The notes below the pieces were generated by a model. That model did no database searches and was not told the origin of the DNA. It saw only the letters and a program-made list of their open reading frames with translations. This document shows, in pieces, positions 41,202-50,309 of a stretch of 64,000 nucleotides of DNA. Position 1 is the first letter of the stretch, and every line of letters begins with the position of its first letter. The stretch is from Mycobacterium intermedium (GTDB lineage: Bacteria > Actinomycetota > Actinomycetes > Mycobacteriales > Mycobacteriaceae): assembly GCF_002086275.1 (NCBI RefSeq), contig NZ_MVHT01000032.1:1-64000 (forward strand), given 5' to 3'. The translations under genes were made by a program, and so were the position numbers.

Positions 41202-42595
41202 CCCAAGACGGCACCTGGGTTGACGAAAGCGACTGGGAACTCAGCGAATCAGAGGAGTTCGAAGACGAGGCCGGACCCGCGCCGGTGGTGGCCATCGTGG
41301 GCAGGCCCAACGTAGGCAAGTCGACCTTGGTCAACCGGATCCTGGGCCGGCGCGAAGCCGTGGTGCAGGACGTTCCGGGGGTGACCCGCGACCGGGTCTC
41401 CTACGACGCGCTGTGGACCGGACGCCGCTTCGTCGTACAGGACACCGGCGGGTGGGAGCCCGACGCAAAAGGCTTGCAGCAGTTGGTGGCCGAGCAGGCC
41501 TCGGTGGCGATGCGCACGGCTGACGCGGTGATCTTGGTGGTCGACGCCACTGTCGGCGCCACCACGGCCGACGAGGCGGCCGCGCGCATCCTGCTCCGTT
41601 CGGGTAAGCCAGTCTTCTTGGCGGCCAACAAGGTTGACAGTGACAGGAGCGAGGCGGACGCGGCCGAGTTGTGGTCGCTGGGACTTGGCGAACCGCACCC
41701 GATCAGCGCGATGCATGGGCGTGGCGTGGCCGACCTACTCGACGAGGTGCTTGCCGCACTGCCCGAGGTGGGGGAGTCGGCCGCAGGCACGGGCGGTCCC
41801 CGCCGGGTGGCGCTGGTTGGCAAGCCCAATGTGGGCAAGAGTTCGTTGCTGAACAAGCTGGCCGGTGATCAGCGGTCGGTGGTGCACGACGTCGCGGGGA
41901 CGACCGTCGACCCGGTGGACTCGCTCATTGAACTTGGCGGCAAGATCTGGCGGTTCGTCGACACCGCGGGCCTGCGCCGCAAGGTCGGTCAGGCCAGCGG
42001 CCACGAGTACTACGCGTCCGTGCGCACCCACGGGGCCATCGACTCCGCCGAAGTGGTGATCGTGCTGATTGATGCGTCGCAGCCGCTGACCGAGCAGGAT
42101 CTGCGGGTGCTCAGCATGGTCATCGAGTCCGGTCGGGCGCTGGTGCTGGCCTACAACAAGTGGGACCTGGTCGACGAGGACCGTCGTGACCTGCTCGATC
42201 GCGAGATCGACCGCGAACTGGTGCAGGTGCGGTGGGCGCAGCGGGTCAACATCTCGGCCAAGACGGGGCGAGCCGTGCAGAAGCTCGTGCCGGCGATGGA
42301 AAGCGCGTTGGAGTCGTGGGATACCCGGATCGCGACGGGGCCTCTGAACACCTGGATCAAAGAGGTGGTGGCGGCGACGCCGCCGCCGGTGCGGGGCGGA
42401 AAACAGCCTCGGATCCTGTTCGCCACCCAGGCCACCGCCCGGCCGCCGACGTTCGTGCTGTTCACGACGGGCTTCCTAGAGGCCGGATACCGGCGGTTCC
42501 TGGAACGTCGGCTGCGCGAGACGTTCGGGTTCGAGGGCAGCCCGATCCGGATCAATGTGCGGGTGCGTGAGAAGCGGGGCGCCAAGCGCCGCTGA
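41198..42595 (+). CDS. der: Ribosome biogenesis GTPase Der (EngA)
   Basis: 465 residues. Two tandem G domains: G1 [14 protein letters not shown] with DTGGW and NKVD; G1' [14 protein letters not shown] with DTAGLRRK and NKWDLVD; C-terminal KH-like domain ([12 protein letters not shown]...[16 protein letters not shown]). Needed for 50S subunit maturation. Last gene of the six-gene coupled run; hairpins follow the stop. Confidence 0.97.
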   Translation: MTQDGTWVDESDWELSESEEFEDEAGPAPVVAIVGRPNVGKSTLVNRILGRREAVVQDVPGVTRDRVSYDALWTGRRFVVQDTGGWEPDAKGLQQLVAEQASVAMRTADAVILVVDATVGATTADEAAARILLRSGKPVFLAANKVDSDRSEADAAELWSLGLGEPHPISAMHGRGVADLLDEVLAALPEVGESAAGTGGPRRVALVGKPNVGKSSLLNKLAGDQRSVVHDVAGTTVDPVDSLIELGGKIWRFVDTAGLRRKVGQASGHEYYASVRTHGAIDSAEVVIVLIDASQPLTEQDLRVLSMVIESGRALVLAYNKWDLVDEDRRDLLDREIDRELVQVRWAQRVNISAKTGRAVQKLVPAMESALESWDTRIATGPLNTWIKEVVAATPPPVRGGKQPRILFATQATARPPTFVLFTTGFLEAGYRRFLERRLRETFGFEGSPIRINVRVREKRGAKRR

Positions 42596-42683
42596 GCGCG
42601 CACGGGTGAGCCGGATGGGCCGTAGCTGGCGCTTGGCCCGGCTTTCGGGGCCGATCGTCGAAACCTCGGACACGCCGACGATC
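42581..42683 (+). terminator. Two stem-loops at the end of the der operon
   Basis: GCCAAGCGCC (42581-42590, over the last der codons) pairs perfectly with GGCGCTTGGC (42628-42637). GATCGTCG (42653-42660) pairs with CGACGATC (42676-42683). The second has a 15-base loop. No T-tail follows either; termination is inference. Confidence 0.4.
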
Positions 42684-42791
42684 TGGTCCTAGGCTCTCTT
42701 CAACCGCACTGCGATGGCCTGGTTTTGTCGGATCGTCTGACCAACCAGATCTTCCGCACGCCAACCAGTTCCAGCCACAAAGGATCGGCCG

Positions 42792-44378
42792 ATGACCTGC
42801 GTGATCGTCCAACCCGAGATGCTGACGGCTGCTGCAGCGGATGCGGCGCGGATCGGGACGGCGATCAACGAGGCGACCACCGCCGCGGCGCAGTGGACCA
42901 CCGGTGTGCTGGCCCCCGCGGCCGATGAGGTCTCGGCGGCGGCCGCGACATTGGTGAGCGCGCTCGGCGTGGAATCCCAAGCGGTCTTCAACCAGGCGAC
43001 GGTGTTTCACAACGAGTTCGTTCAGACATTGTCAAGCGCGACGACTGCCTATACGCAAACCGAGGCGGTCAACGCGCTCGCCGCGGTAGACGTCACGCTG
43101 GCCATCGGTGGCAGCGGCAACCCGATCCCATCACCAAGCTACGTGGAAGCCGTTGTCTCCAAATACATCACGCCGCATTACCCGAGTTTCACCGTCGCCA
43201 ACGCGATATCCCTGTTCACTCCGGAGGCGTTCTATCCGGTCACCGGAATCAAAAACCTGATTCCAGACATCTCGGTGTCCGAGGGCGTCGCCATCCTGGA
43301 CGCGGCGATCCAGCAGCAACTCACTGCCGGGAATAACGTTGCCGTCGTGGGCTTTTCGCAAAGCTCCATCATCGCGTCGCTGGAAATGATGAAGCTCAAC
43401 CCCAGTGGGACGCCGAGCCCGCTGCCGATCGTCTTCTCGTTGCTCGGTGATCCCATGAACCCCAACGGCGGCCTGCTCTCGCGGTTCAGCGGTCTGGTGA
43501 TGCCGAGCTTGGGTTTCACGTTCTACGGCGCGACCCCGTCGAACAGCTTTACGACAAACGTCTACACGATCGAGTACGACGGCTTTGCCGACTTTCCGCA
43601 GTACCCGATCAACATCCTTGCCGACCTCAACGCGCTCGCGGGCATCTACTTCGCGCATGGCACCTATGCGGACCTCACGCCCGAGCAGATCGCGACGGCC
43701 ATTCCGCTGACGAACACGGTGGGTCCCACCACGAACACCTATCACATAATTCCCAACCCGAACCTGCCGCTCACGCAGGGTCTGCGCGCGATACCAGTCG
43801 TCGGGAAGCCGTTCGCGGACCTCGTCGACCCGGTCTTGAGGATCCTGGTCAACCTGGGCTACGGCAGCCCCGACCAGGGCTGGTCGACCGGGCCACCGAA
43901 CGTGCACACCCCGTTCGGCTTGTTCCCGGAGGTCGATCCCATCTATGTCCTAACCCGCCTAGGGGAGGGCGCCCAGCAGGGAGTGAATGCATTCGTCGCC
44001 GACCTGCCCGAGGCTGCGGCGGGCGCGTCGCTGCCCGGGCTGCTGCAGGCGACTGCATCGCTTGCGCCGCCGCTTGCCACGGTGTCCCCGGTGTCGGTGA
44101 CCAATGCCCTGACCAGCGCGATCTCCACCGGCTATTCGGTGCTGCTGCCGACTGCGGACTTCGCGACCGCGGCCCTGACGTCGATTCCGGCCTACAACGG
44201 CATGCTCTTCGCGGAAGGGATCGGCCAAGCGCTCAGCGGTGACCCGGTGGGGTTCGTCAATGCGATCGGCAAGCCGATTGCGGCGGACATCGCGCTGTTC
44301 AGCATTGCGGCCGGCTTCGAAGCCATCGTACTCGTGCAGGCGACGCAGTCGATCATCGACGACTTCCGCAGTCTGTAG
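42792..44378 (+). CDS. PE family protein with PE-PPE (serine alpha/beta hydrolase) domain
   Basis: 528 residues. PE domain about 1-95 with the Pro-Glu pair (QPEML), helical Ala-rich hairpin and the ESX secretion motif YxxxE (YTQTE). A PE-PPE domain (about 130-370) of alpha/beta-hydrolase type follows, with nucleophile elbow GFSQS (Ser189) and the region GDPMNPNGGLLSRF. Several family members are esterases/lipases. The C-terminal 150 residues are Ala/Leu-rich. Likely secreted by a type VII system to the cell envelope. It lies between the der operon and tRNA-Pro. Confidence 0.92.
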   Translation: MTCVIVQPEMLTAAAADAARIGTAINEATTAAAQWTTGVLAPAADEVSAAAATLVSALGVESQAVFNQATVFHNEFVQTLSSATTAYTQTEAVNALAAVDVTLAIGGSGNPIPSPSYVEAVVSKYITPHYPSFTVANAISLFTPEAFYPVTGIKNLIPDISVSEGVAILDAAIQQQLTAGNNVAVVGFSQSSIIASLEMMKLNPSGTPSPLPIVFSLLGDPMNPNGGLLSRFSGLVMPSLGFTFYGATPSNSFTTNVYTIEYDGFADFPQYPINILADLNALAGIYFAHGTYADLTPEQIATAIPLTNTVGPTTNTYHIIPNPNLPLTQGLRAIPVVGKPFADLVDPVLRILVNLGYGSPDQGWSTGPPNVHTPFGLFPEVDPIYVLTRLGEGAQQGVNAFVADLPEAAAGASLPGLLQATASLAPPLATVSPVSVTNALTSAISTGYSVLLPTADFATAALTSIPAYNGMLFAEGIGQALSGDPVGFVNAIGKPIAADIALFSIAAGFEAIVLVQATQSIIDDFRSL

Positions 44379-44432
44379 GACGGGGCCTCGCAGGTTCGCA
44401 GGTCGCGTAGTGGGGCAGTAATCGGTTTACGG

Positions 44433-44438
44433 TAGGCT
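44433..44438 (+). promoter_or_regulatory. Candidate -10 for tRNA-Pro
   Basis: TAGGCT (TANNNT) lies 32 bases before the mature tRNA 5' end, which would leave a leader of about 25 bases for RNase P processing. No convincing -35 was seen. Confidence 0.35.
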
Positions 44439-44469
44439 TTCGTCCTGCCGCCGGTGGTTTCGGTGGCAT

Positions 44470-44543
44470 CGGGCTGTGGCGCAGTTTGGTAGCGCACTTG
44501 ACTGGGGGTCAAGTGGTCGCAGGTTCAAATCCTGTCAGCCCGA
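44470..44543 (+). tRNA. tRNA-Pro (anticodon GGG)
   Basis: 74-base cloverleaf: acceptor CGGGCTG/CAGCCCG, D-arm GCGC-AGTTTGGTA-GCGC, anticodon arm CTTGA-CTGGGGG-TCAAG with anticodon GGG, T-arm GCAGG-TTCAAAT-CCTGT, discriminator A. CCA is not encoded. It is followed by a strong hairpin, then by decayed mobile-element DNA, so this tRNA is the likely insertion point of an island. Confidence 0.96.
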
Positions 44544-44550
44544 CTAGCGG

Positions 44551-44582
44551 AAACCCGCTCTGACCTGCATCGGAGCGGGTTT
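44551..44582 (+). terminator. Intrinsic-type terminator after tRNA-Pro
   Basis: AAACCCGCTC (44551-44560) and GAGCGGGTTT (44573-44582) form a perfect 10-base stem with a 12-base loop, 8 bases after the tRNA, followed by TGTCGTTT. Confidence 0.75.
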
Positions 44583-44674
44583 GTCGTTTCCTGGGGAGTG
44601 CTCTTTGCGGTTGCGTAGAACCACGGCGTCGCCTATCCCAGGCTCGACAGTCCGGCTGCTGGTGTCGAATTGCG

Positions 44675-45055
44675 ACGCATCGGTCGAAAGTCCTGCCCGA
44701 TCGACCGCTGAGAAATGCAGGCAACTCCGCGTCGGGGGCAGTTCCTGATGATGGGTATGACGGCGTTGGAGTCCAATTGGGCGAATAACCGGGCTGACAA
44801 CATCTGCGCCTCGATCGCCGCTCCGCCACTACGGTCGTTGCACTTCTTGCTGTACGTCTCGGATACGACGGCGAGCACGCGATATGCGTCGTCGTGCGTT
44901 CCATGGAGTGTGTCAGGTTGCACAGCGCACTGTCCCATCGATCGAGACAGACTGCCGCGCAACCCATATGCGAGTTGCAGGACCCAATCTTTGTGCTCGT
45001 CATCGTCGTGCGAATAGGACATGTCCACGCGCGGTGGACTGGACACGCCCTCATT
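44675..45055 (-). pseudogene. Decayed SEFIR/TIR-domain protein
   Basis: Reading on the minus strand, the pieces of one SEFIR-type TIR domain appear in order but in alternating frames. PPRVDMSYSHDDDEHKDWVL (near 45035) is in one frame, and VCLDRWDSALCNLTHSMERT is in a second. Then DAYRVLAVVSETYSKK, AQMLSARLFAQLDS and VIPIIRN are back in the first, and APDAELPAFLSGR is in the second again. Intact relatives read FISYSH...DQWD...VLAV...VIPII...LP.FL. At least three frameshifts make it non-functional. SEFIR/TIR proteins serve as NAD-cleaving or signalling effectors in bacterial defence. The original start and C-terminus are not identifiable. Confidence 0.7.
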
Positions 45056-45111
45056 CTGCAACGCGGCACCGACGAGTCCCGCTATCCGCACGTCAGCGGT
45101 GACGCACCTGC

Positions 45112-45440
45112 TCAGCCGAAGAGTGACACGCCCGCCGCCCGCAACTCGTCGGCCTGGTATCGCTGTAGATCGACAGCGATTCCGCCGGGTCGTGGCCGTG
45201 CCACGCCGCGACGATATGCATCGGGGTGCCCTGGTGGAGCATCAGTGAATGGACGTGTTGCGCATGCCGTGCAGCTTGATACGCCGAGTTCCGTGCTCGC
45301 ACGATCGCGCTCGTGCACGCCCGCGCGCTCAACAAGCAACCGCCGGGCAAACGCGATGGTCTGTTTGTTGGCGAAAGTCGTTTGGCACCAACGGGTGCCA
45401 CGTTCCTCCGCACGATGGCAGTCCGGCGGCTCGGCGCTTG
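45112..45440 (-). pseudogene. Degenerate tyrosine recombinase (phage/island integrase) C-terminus
   Basis: Minus-strand fragments of an integrase catalytic domain in successive frames: RRLLVERAGVHERDRAS, then TRRIKLHGMRNTS, then HSLMLHQGTPMHIVAAWHGH followed by DPAESLSIYSD, then QADELRAAGVSLFG up to a TGA at 45112. These match the LHDLRHT...L.QG.P...V..WLGH...T...Y block of actinobacterial integrases. The Arg of the usual HxLRH box reads HGMRN, and several frameshifts are present. The N-terminal half is missing. Its position 570 bases after tRNA-Pro fits an integrase that once targeted this tRNA. Confidence 0.72.
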
Positions 45441-45598
45441 AACCGGCGGCGCAGGCGACGAGGCCAAACGTCGCGTCTTAAATCGACGTAGATTTTTTTG
45501 GCCGAAGAGGCTGATTCCGGTGCTCAGCGCGGGAAGACGCAACGCAAACATGGCCGCGGCGTTTGTCTCGTGCCGCGCCCTCGGCATTGGATCAAGGC

Positions 45599-46831
45599 AT
45601 GTCTGTCACCGCCACTGCCACCGCTGCTGCCACCGCCACACCTGCCTCCCGTGAGGTCTTCACCGGGTTGCTGGCCACTGCTGATCGCGTCGCCGACGAG
45701 CTGCGACGGACCGCCGCCGAACGCGACAAGGCCAATGCGACTCCACGCGCGGAAATCGAGCTGCTGCGCCACAACGATCTCCTTCAGGTCCAGGAGCCGG
45801 CCGAATACGGCGGCTCGGGGCTCAACTTCGCGCAGGCCGTGCAGATCGTTCGGCGGATTGCACGGGGCGACACCTCGATCGCGCACCTGATCGGCTACCA
45901 CTACGCCCAGACCCGGGTGGCCGGGCTGTTCGGCACTGCGGCCCAAGCTGATGCCCAATCCCGCCGCAACGCGAGCGAAAAGCTGTTCTGGGGAGGAATC
46001 CAGAATCCCCGGGGCGGCTCAGCCCTGGTCCTGACCCGCGATGGCGACGGATTCCGCCTCAACGGCTACCGCAGCTTCGCCAGCGGCGCCAGCACCGGCG
46101 ATCAGCTCTCGGTGACGGCCGCGTTGGACGGTGAACTGGTGTTCTTGTCGCTCGATGTGCGCGGCGGACGTCAGGGATTCACCTTCCTTGACGATTGGGA
46201 CAACATCGGGCAGCGACTCACCGATTCTGGTGGGGTCCGAGTTGTCGATGCGCGCATCGAACATCACGAGGTGCTCGGCGAGGAGCCGTTCATCGGTAAC
46301 ACCCTGACCCCGCATCAAACGCTGATCACCCCGCATTGGCAGCTGGCGTTCGTCAACTTCTATGTCGGCACGGCCGAAGGCGCGCTCGCCGAGGCGTTGG
46401 AGTGGACGCGTGCACACGCGTCGCCGTGGGAAAGCTCAGGCGTCGAACGGGCCACCGATGACCCGTACATCTTGCACACCGTGGGCGAATTGGTCAGCGA
46501 GGTGCGGGCCGCGGCGCTGCTGGCCGACCGAGCTGGGGACGCGCTGCAAGCGGCCGTCGACGTCGGTCCGTCGTTGACCGAGGACCAGCGCGCGGAAGCC
46601 GCCATCGCGGTCTACGAGGCCAAGTACCTGTCCACCAAGGTCAGCCTGGAAACCGCCAGCCGTCTGTTCGAGATTCAGGGTGCCCGGGCCACCACCAGCG
46701 CCTACGGATTCGACCGACATTGGCGCAACTTGCGCACCCACACCCTGCACGACCCGGTGGCCTACAAAGCCCGCGAAGTGGGGGACTGGGTGCTCAACCA
46801 CCGCCACCCCGAGTTCTCGCTGTACCGCTGA
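45599..46831 (+). CDS. Acyl-CoA dehydrogenase-fold flavin monooxygenase, SfnB/DszC-like
   Basis: 410 residues. Acyl-CoA dehydrogenase three-domain layout: N-terminal helices with EPAEYGGSGLNFAQAV, a beta middle domain (FRLNGYRSFASGASTGDQL), and a C-terminal helical bundle ending FDRHWRNLRTHTLHDPVAYK. That ending is typical of the DszC/SfnB flavoprotein branch that uses FMNH2, not of true dehydrogenases. First of four adjacent genes; the ATG of the ssuD-like gene follows its stop by one base. Role inferred: oxidation of an organosulfur compound for sulfur supply. An Ala/Thr-rich N-terminus precedes the domain; ATG 45599 was chosen. Confidence 0.85.
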   Translation: MSVTATATAAATATPASREVFTGLLATADRVADELRRTAAERDKANATPRAEIELLRHNDLLQVQEPAEYGGSGLNFAQAVQIVRRIARGDTSIAHLIGYHYAQTRVAGLFGTAAQADAQSRRNASEKLFWGGIQNPRGGSALVLTRDGDGFRLNGYRSFASGASTGDQLSVTAALDGELVFLSLDVRGGRQGFTFLDDWDNIGQRLTDSGGVRVVDARIEHHEVLGEEPFIGNTLTPHQTLITPHWQLAFVNFYVGTAEGALAEALEWTRAHASPWESSGVERATDDPYILHTVGELVSEVRAAALLADRAGDALQAAVDVGPSLTEDQRAEAAIAVYEAKYLSTKVSLETASRLFEIQGARATTSAYGFDRHWRNLRTHTLHDPVAYKAREVGDWVLNHRHPEFSLYR

Positions 46832-46832
46832 G

Positions 46833-47969
46833 ATGGCCATCACCCTGCACTGGTTTCTGCCCACCAACGGTGATTCGCGCACCGACTTGAGCCTGGGCAA
46901 CGCCGTCGGCGCCGAGGGCAGCCGCGTCGACGCCTTTGGCACCGATCGCGCCCCAGACCTCGACTACATGGCGCTGGTAGCCAGCGCCGCCGAACAGCTT
47001 GGATTCACCGGGGCGCTGACCCCGACGAGCAGCTGGTGTGAAGACGCATGGGTGCTGACCGCGGCACTGACCCAGCGCACCCGGCGGTTCAAGTACCTGG
47101 TGGCGTTCAGACCGGGACTGCAGGCGCCTACCCTGGTTGCCCAGGCGGCGGCGACGTACCAGCGAATCTCTGGAAATCGGTTGCTGCTCAACGTCGTTAC
47201 CGGCGGCGACGACGCTGAGCAGCGCCGGTTCGGCGACGACCTCGGCAAAACCGAACGCTATGAGCGGGCTGCCGAATTTTTGACAATCTTCCGCCGCCTG
47301 TGGTCGGGGCAACGCGTCACGTATTCCGGGAAACACCTGTTCGTCGAGGATGCGACGATCGTGCCGGCCGCGACCTGGCCCGACATCTACCTGGGCGGTT
47401 CATCGTCGGCTGCGCTGGATGTGGCCGCCGAGCACGCCGACGTCTACCTGACCTGGGGCGAGCCGCCGGCACAAGTGGCGGAGAAACTCGATGCGGCGCG
47501 GAAGCGGGTCAAGGATCTGGGCGCGCAGCGTGCGGCGTCGGGCGAGTTGCGGTTCGGCATCCGGCTGCACGTCATCAGCAGGCCCACCGCGGCTGAAGCG
47601 TGGGCTCAGGCTGATCGGCTGTTGGCGGGGCTCGATCCCGACCAGATCCGCCGCGCCCAGGAGGTGCAGCGCAGCTCGCAATCGGAAGGCCAGCGGCGGA
47701 TGACGGAGCTTCACGGTGGCCGCATCGACAGCTTGGAGGTGTCCCCCAACCTGTGGGCCGGTGTCGGGCTGGTTCGTGGTGGTGCCGGCACCGCTTTGGT
47801 CGGCAGCCACGAGGAGGTCGCCGACCGCATCGCCGAATATCACGAGCTGGGCTTAGACGAATTCATCCTGTCCGGCTACCCGCACCTGGAAGAGGCCTAC
47901 GCCTTTGGTGAGGGCGTGGTGCCCATCCTCGCCGAGCGTGGACTGCTCACCGCAACTTCGGAGGTATAG
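46833..47969 (+). CDS. ssuD: FMNH2-dependent alkanesulfonate monooxygenase, SsuD-like
   Basis: 378 residues, the SsuD length. Luciferase-like TIM barrel: HWFLPTNGDSR at the N-terminus, SSWCEDAWV, LVAFRPGLQ, RLLLNVVTGGD, YLGGSS, VYLTWGEPPAQVAEK and the C-terminal lid SPNLWAGVGLVRGGAGTAL with the conserved Arg. Releases sulfite from alkanesulfonates using FMNH2 and O2. No flavin reductase or SsuABC importer gene is adjacent, so these must come from elsewhere. Confidence 0.92.
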   Translation: MAITLHWFLPTNGDSRTDLSLGNAVGAEGSRVDAFGTDRAPDLDYMALVASAAEQLGFTGALTPTSSWCEDAWVLTAALTQRTRRFKYLVAFRPGLQAPTLVAQAAATYQRISGNRLLLNVVTGGDDAEQRRFGDDLGKTERYERAAEFLTIFRRLWSGQRVTYSGKHLFVEDATIVPAATWPDIYLGGSSSAALDVAAEHADVYLTWGEPPAQVAEKLDAARKRVKDLGAQRAASGELRFGIRLHVISRPTAAEAWAQADRLLAGLDPDQIRRAQEVQRSSQSEGQRRMTELHGGRIDSLEVSPNLWAGVGLVRGGAGTALVGSHEEVADRIAEYHELGLDEFILSGYPHLEEAYAFGEGVVPILAERGLLTATSEV

Positions 47970-47973
47970 CAGA

Positions 47974-49104
47974 GTGAACACCGGACCCAGCGTCCCCCTG
48001 CGGTTCGCCTACTGGGTGCCCAACGTCAGCGGCGGCCTGGTGACCTCGACCATCGAGCAGCGCACCGACTGGAGTTACGAGTACAACGTCGAGTTGGCCC
48101 GGTTGGCCGAGAAGGCCGGCTTCGAGTATGCGCTGACCCAGGTCCGTTACACCGCGAGTTACAGTGCCGAATACCAGCACGAGTCAACAAGTTTCAGTCT
48201 GGCGCTGTTGCTGGCCACGCAGCGGCTCAAGGTGATCGCCGCCGTGCATCCAGGGCTCTGGCATCCAGGGGTGCTGGCCAAATGGGTGGCCACCGCCGAT
48301 CACCTGTCCGGCGGGCGGATCGCCGTCAACGTGGTCAGCGGTTGGCTCAAAGACGAGTTCACCAAGCTCGGCGAGCCGTGGCTAGAACACGACGAGCGCT
48401 ACCGGCGCAGCGCCGAATTCATCCAGGCGCTCAGGGCGATCTGGACACAGGACCGCGCCAATCTGGCCGGCGACTTCTACCGCATCCGCGACTTCAGCCT
48501 GCAACCCAAGCCCCTGCCCGTGCCGGGACGGGCGCACCCGGAGATTTTCCAGGGTGGGAATTCCACTGCGGCGCGCAACAACGGCGGGCGGTACTCGGAC
48601 TGGTACTTCTCCAACGGCAACGACTTCGACGGGGTCAGCGAGCAGTTGCACGATCTGGAACGCATTGCGGCCGCCGCCGGCCGCAGCGAGCGTCCCAAAT
48701 TCGGCTTGAACGGATTCGTGATCGTCCGCGACACCGAGTCCGAGGCACGCGAGGTCCTACGAGAAATCATTGCCAAAGCCGACACGCCCGCGGTCCGAAG
48801 CTTCGGCGCCGCGGTGCAACAGGCCGGGGCGTCGACCTCGGACAAGCGAGGGATGTGGGCCAACTCCAGCTTCGAGGACCTGGTCCAATACAACGACGGG
48901 TTCCGCACCCAGCTGATCGGGACCGCCGAGCAGGTCGCCGAACGCATCGTGGCCTACCGCAAGCTCGGTGTCGACTTGATCTTGGCCGGGTTTCTGCATT
49001 TCCAGGAGGAAGTCGAGGCGTTCGGCCGTACCGTGCTGCCGCTCGTGCGGGAGCTCGAAGCCGCCGAAGCACTCGATACCGCCGATACCGCCGCGGTCCG
49101 ATGA
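47974..49104 (+). CDS. sfnG: Dimethyl sulfone monooxygenase SfnG
   Basis: 376 residues from GTG 47974 with GGAGG 8 bases upstream. Luciferase-like flavin monooxygenase very close to SfnG: FAYWVPNVSGGLVTSTIEQRTDW (split family motif), ALTQVRYTASYSAEYQHES, INVVSGW-type VNVVSGWLKDEF, GEPWLEHDERYRRS, EIFQGGNS, FEDLVQYNDGFRT. Converts dimethyl sulfone to methanesulfinate with FMNH2. Overlaps the next gene as ATGA. Confidence 0.93.
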   Translation: MNTGPSVPLRFAYWVPNVSGGLVTSTIEQRTDWSYEYNVELARLAEKAGFEYALTQVRYTASYSAEYQHESTSFSLALLLATQRLKVIAAVHPGLWHPGVLAKWVATADHLSGGRIAVNVVSGWLKDEFTKLGEPWLEHDERYRRSAEFIQALRAIWTQDRANLAGDFYRIRDFSLQPKPLPVPGRAHPEIFQGGNSTAARNNGGRYSDWYFSNGNDFDGVSEQLHDLERIAAAAGRSERPKFGLNGFVIVRDTESEAREVLREIIAKADTPAVRSFGAAVQQAGASTSDKRGMWANSSFEDLVQYNDGFRTQLIGTAEQVAERIVAYRKLGVDLILAGFLHFQEEVEAFGRTVLPLVRELEAAEALDTADTAAVR

Positions 49105-50303
49105 CGCCTGGGTCGTCGCCATCGGCTGCTCACGCCGATGCCGTCGCCGCCGCCGAAGCGTTCGCCGCCTCTGTACGAGCGGGCGCGGCGCAGCGGGACC
49201 AGGCCGGGGCGGTTCCGTACGCCGAGTTGGCCGCCTTCGACAGCTCCGGGTTGCCGGCAGTCACGGTGCCGGTGACCGACGGCGGTGCCGGACTGGGGCC
49301 ACGCACCCTGGCCGAGGTGACCCGGATCATCGCCGCCGCCGACCCGGCACTGGCCCAAATTCCCCAGGGCCACTATCTCGCCGTCGACATCCTCGGGCTC
49401 ATCGGCACCCCCGAGCAGCGTGAACGCATCCTGCCCGCAGTAGTTTCGGGCGGACGGATAGCGCCCGTGCTCGCGGAGCGCGGGGGCCATCACGCCCAAG
49501 ACCTCAAAACCCGCCTCATTCCCGATACGACCGGATGGCGACTGGAAGGCACCAAGTACTACTGCACCGGCGCGATCACCTCCCGATGGCTGGCGGCCAG
49601 CGCACTGGATCCCGACGACCGCGTCGTGCTCGCGTTTGTCGAACGCGACGCGCCCGGCGTGTTCGTCGACGAGGACTGGGCGGCGATGGGACAGCGCGCC
49701 ACCGTCAGCGGGACCACCACCTTCGACGGGGTCCGCGTCGAGGACACGCTGGTCGCGCCGTACTGGTCGGTGTTCACCCGTCCACAACTGCTCGGGGCGC
49801 GCGCCCAACTCGTTCATGCCGCCATCGAGGCGGGGATCGCGCAGGGTGCGCTGGCCGATGCCCGCGAGTTCGTGCGCACCCGCAGTAGACCGTTCTTCGA
49901 GGCGGTCCGGGCCGGCCAGGTCAGCACCGCCGCCGACGATCCGCACACCCGGTGGCGTTTCGGCCGACTGGCCACCCACACCCGCGCCGCGGTCGAGCTA
50001 CTGCGCTGGGCCGCCGGGGTGCTCGACGAACTCGGGCTCGACCCCGCCAACCCAGAAGCCGCGGCACGCGGATCGATCGCGGTCGCCCAAGCCAAGACTT
50101 TTGCCAGCGACACCGCCGTGGACGTCGCCAGCCAACTGTTCCCCCTGACCGGGGCCAGCGGCACCGACCGGCGGTTCGCACTCGACCGACACTGGCGCAA
50201 CGCGCGTACCCACAGCGTGCACGACCCGGTCGACTGGAAATACCACCACATCGGAGCCTGGGAACTGGCCGATGTCCCCCCACCCAACCACGCCCAGATC
50301 TGA
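49101..50303 (+). CDS. sfnB: SfnB-family sulfur acquisition oxidoreductase
   Basis: 400 residues. Acyl-CoA dehydrogenase fold: VTVPVTDGGAGLGPRTLAEV, middle domain with GTKYYCTGAITSRWLAASAL, C-terminal FALDRHWRNARTHSVHDPVDWKYHHIGAWEL. SfnB proteins are linked to growth on dimethyl sulfone/sulfide as sulfur source. ATG overlaps the sfnG stop (ATGA), so co-translation is expected. It is a distant paralogue of the first gene of the cluster. A CATATGG inverted repeat follows 6 bases after the stop. Confidence 0.88.
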   Translation: MTPGSSPSAAHADAVAAAEAFAASVRAGAAQRDQAGAVPYAELAAFDSSGLPAVTVPVTDGGAGLGPRTLAEVTRIIAAADPALAQIPQGHYLAVDILGLIGTPEQRERILPAVVSGGRIAPVLAERGGHHAQDLKTRLIPDTTGWRLEGTKYYCTGAITSRWLAASALDPDDRVVLAFVERDAPGVFVDEDWAAMGQRATVSGTTTFDGVRVEDTLVAPYWSVFTRPQLLGARAQLVHAAIEAGIAQGALADAREFVRTRSRPFFEAVRAGQVSTAADDPHTRWRFGRLATHTRAAVELLRWAAGVLDELGLDPANPEAAARGSIAVAQAKTFASDTAVDVASQLFPLTGASGTDRRFALDRHWRNARTHSVHDPVDWKYHHIGAWELADVPPPNHAQI

Positions 50304-50309
50304 CATCTG

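Noticed and set aside
44509-45069. Minus-strand open frame ending in LVGLTGFEPATT
   Set aside because: Its C-terminus is the antisense of tRNA-Pro, a well-known source of spurious GFEPAT proteins; the upstream part is one frame of the decayed SEFIR gene.
48282-49100. Upstream extension of the sfnB frame to a 673-codon protein
   Set aside because: The first 273 codons are an out-of-frame shadow of sfnG; family sequence starts at ATG 49101.
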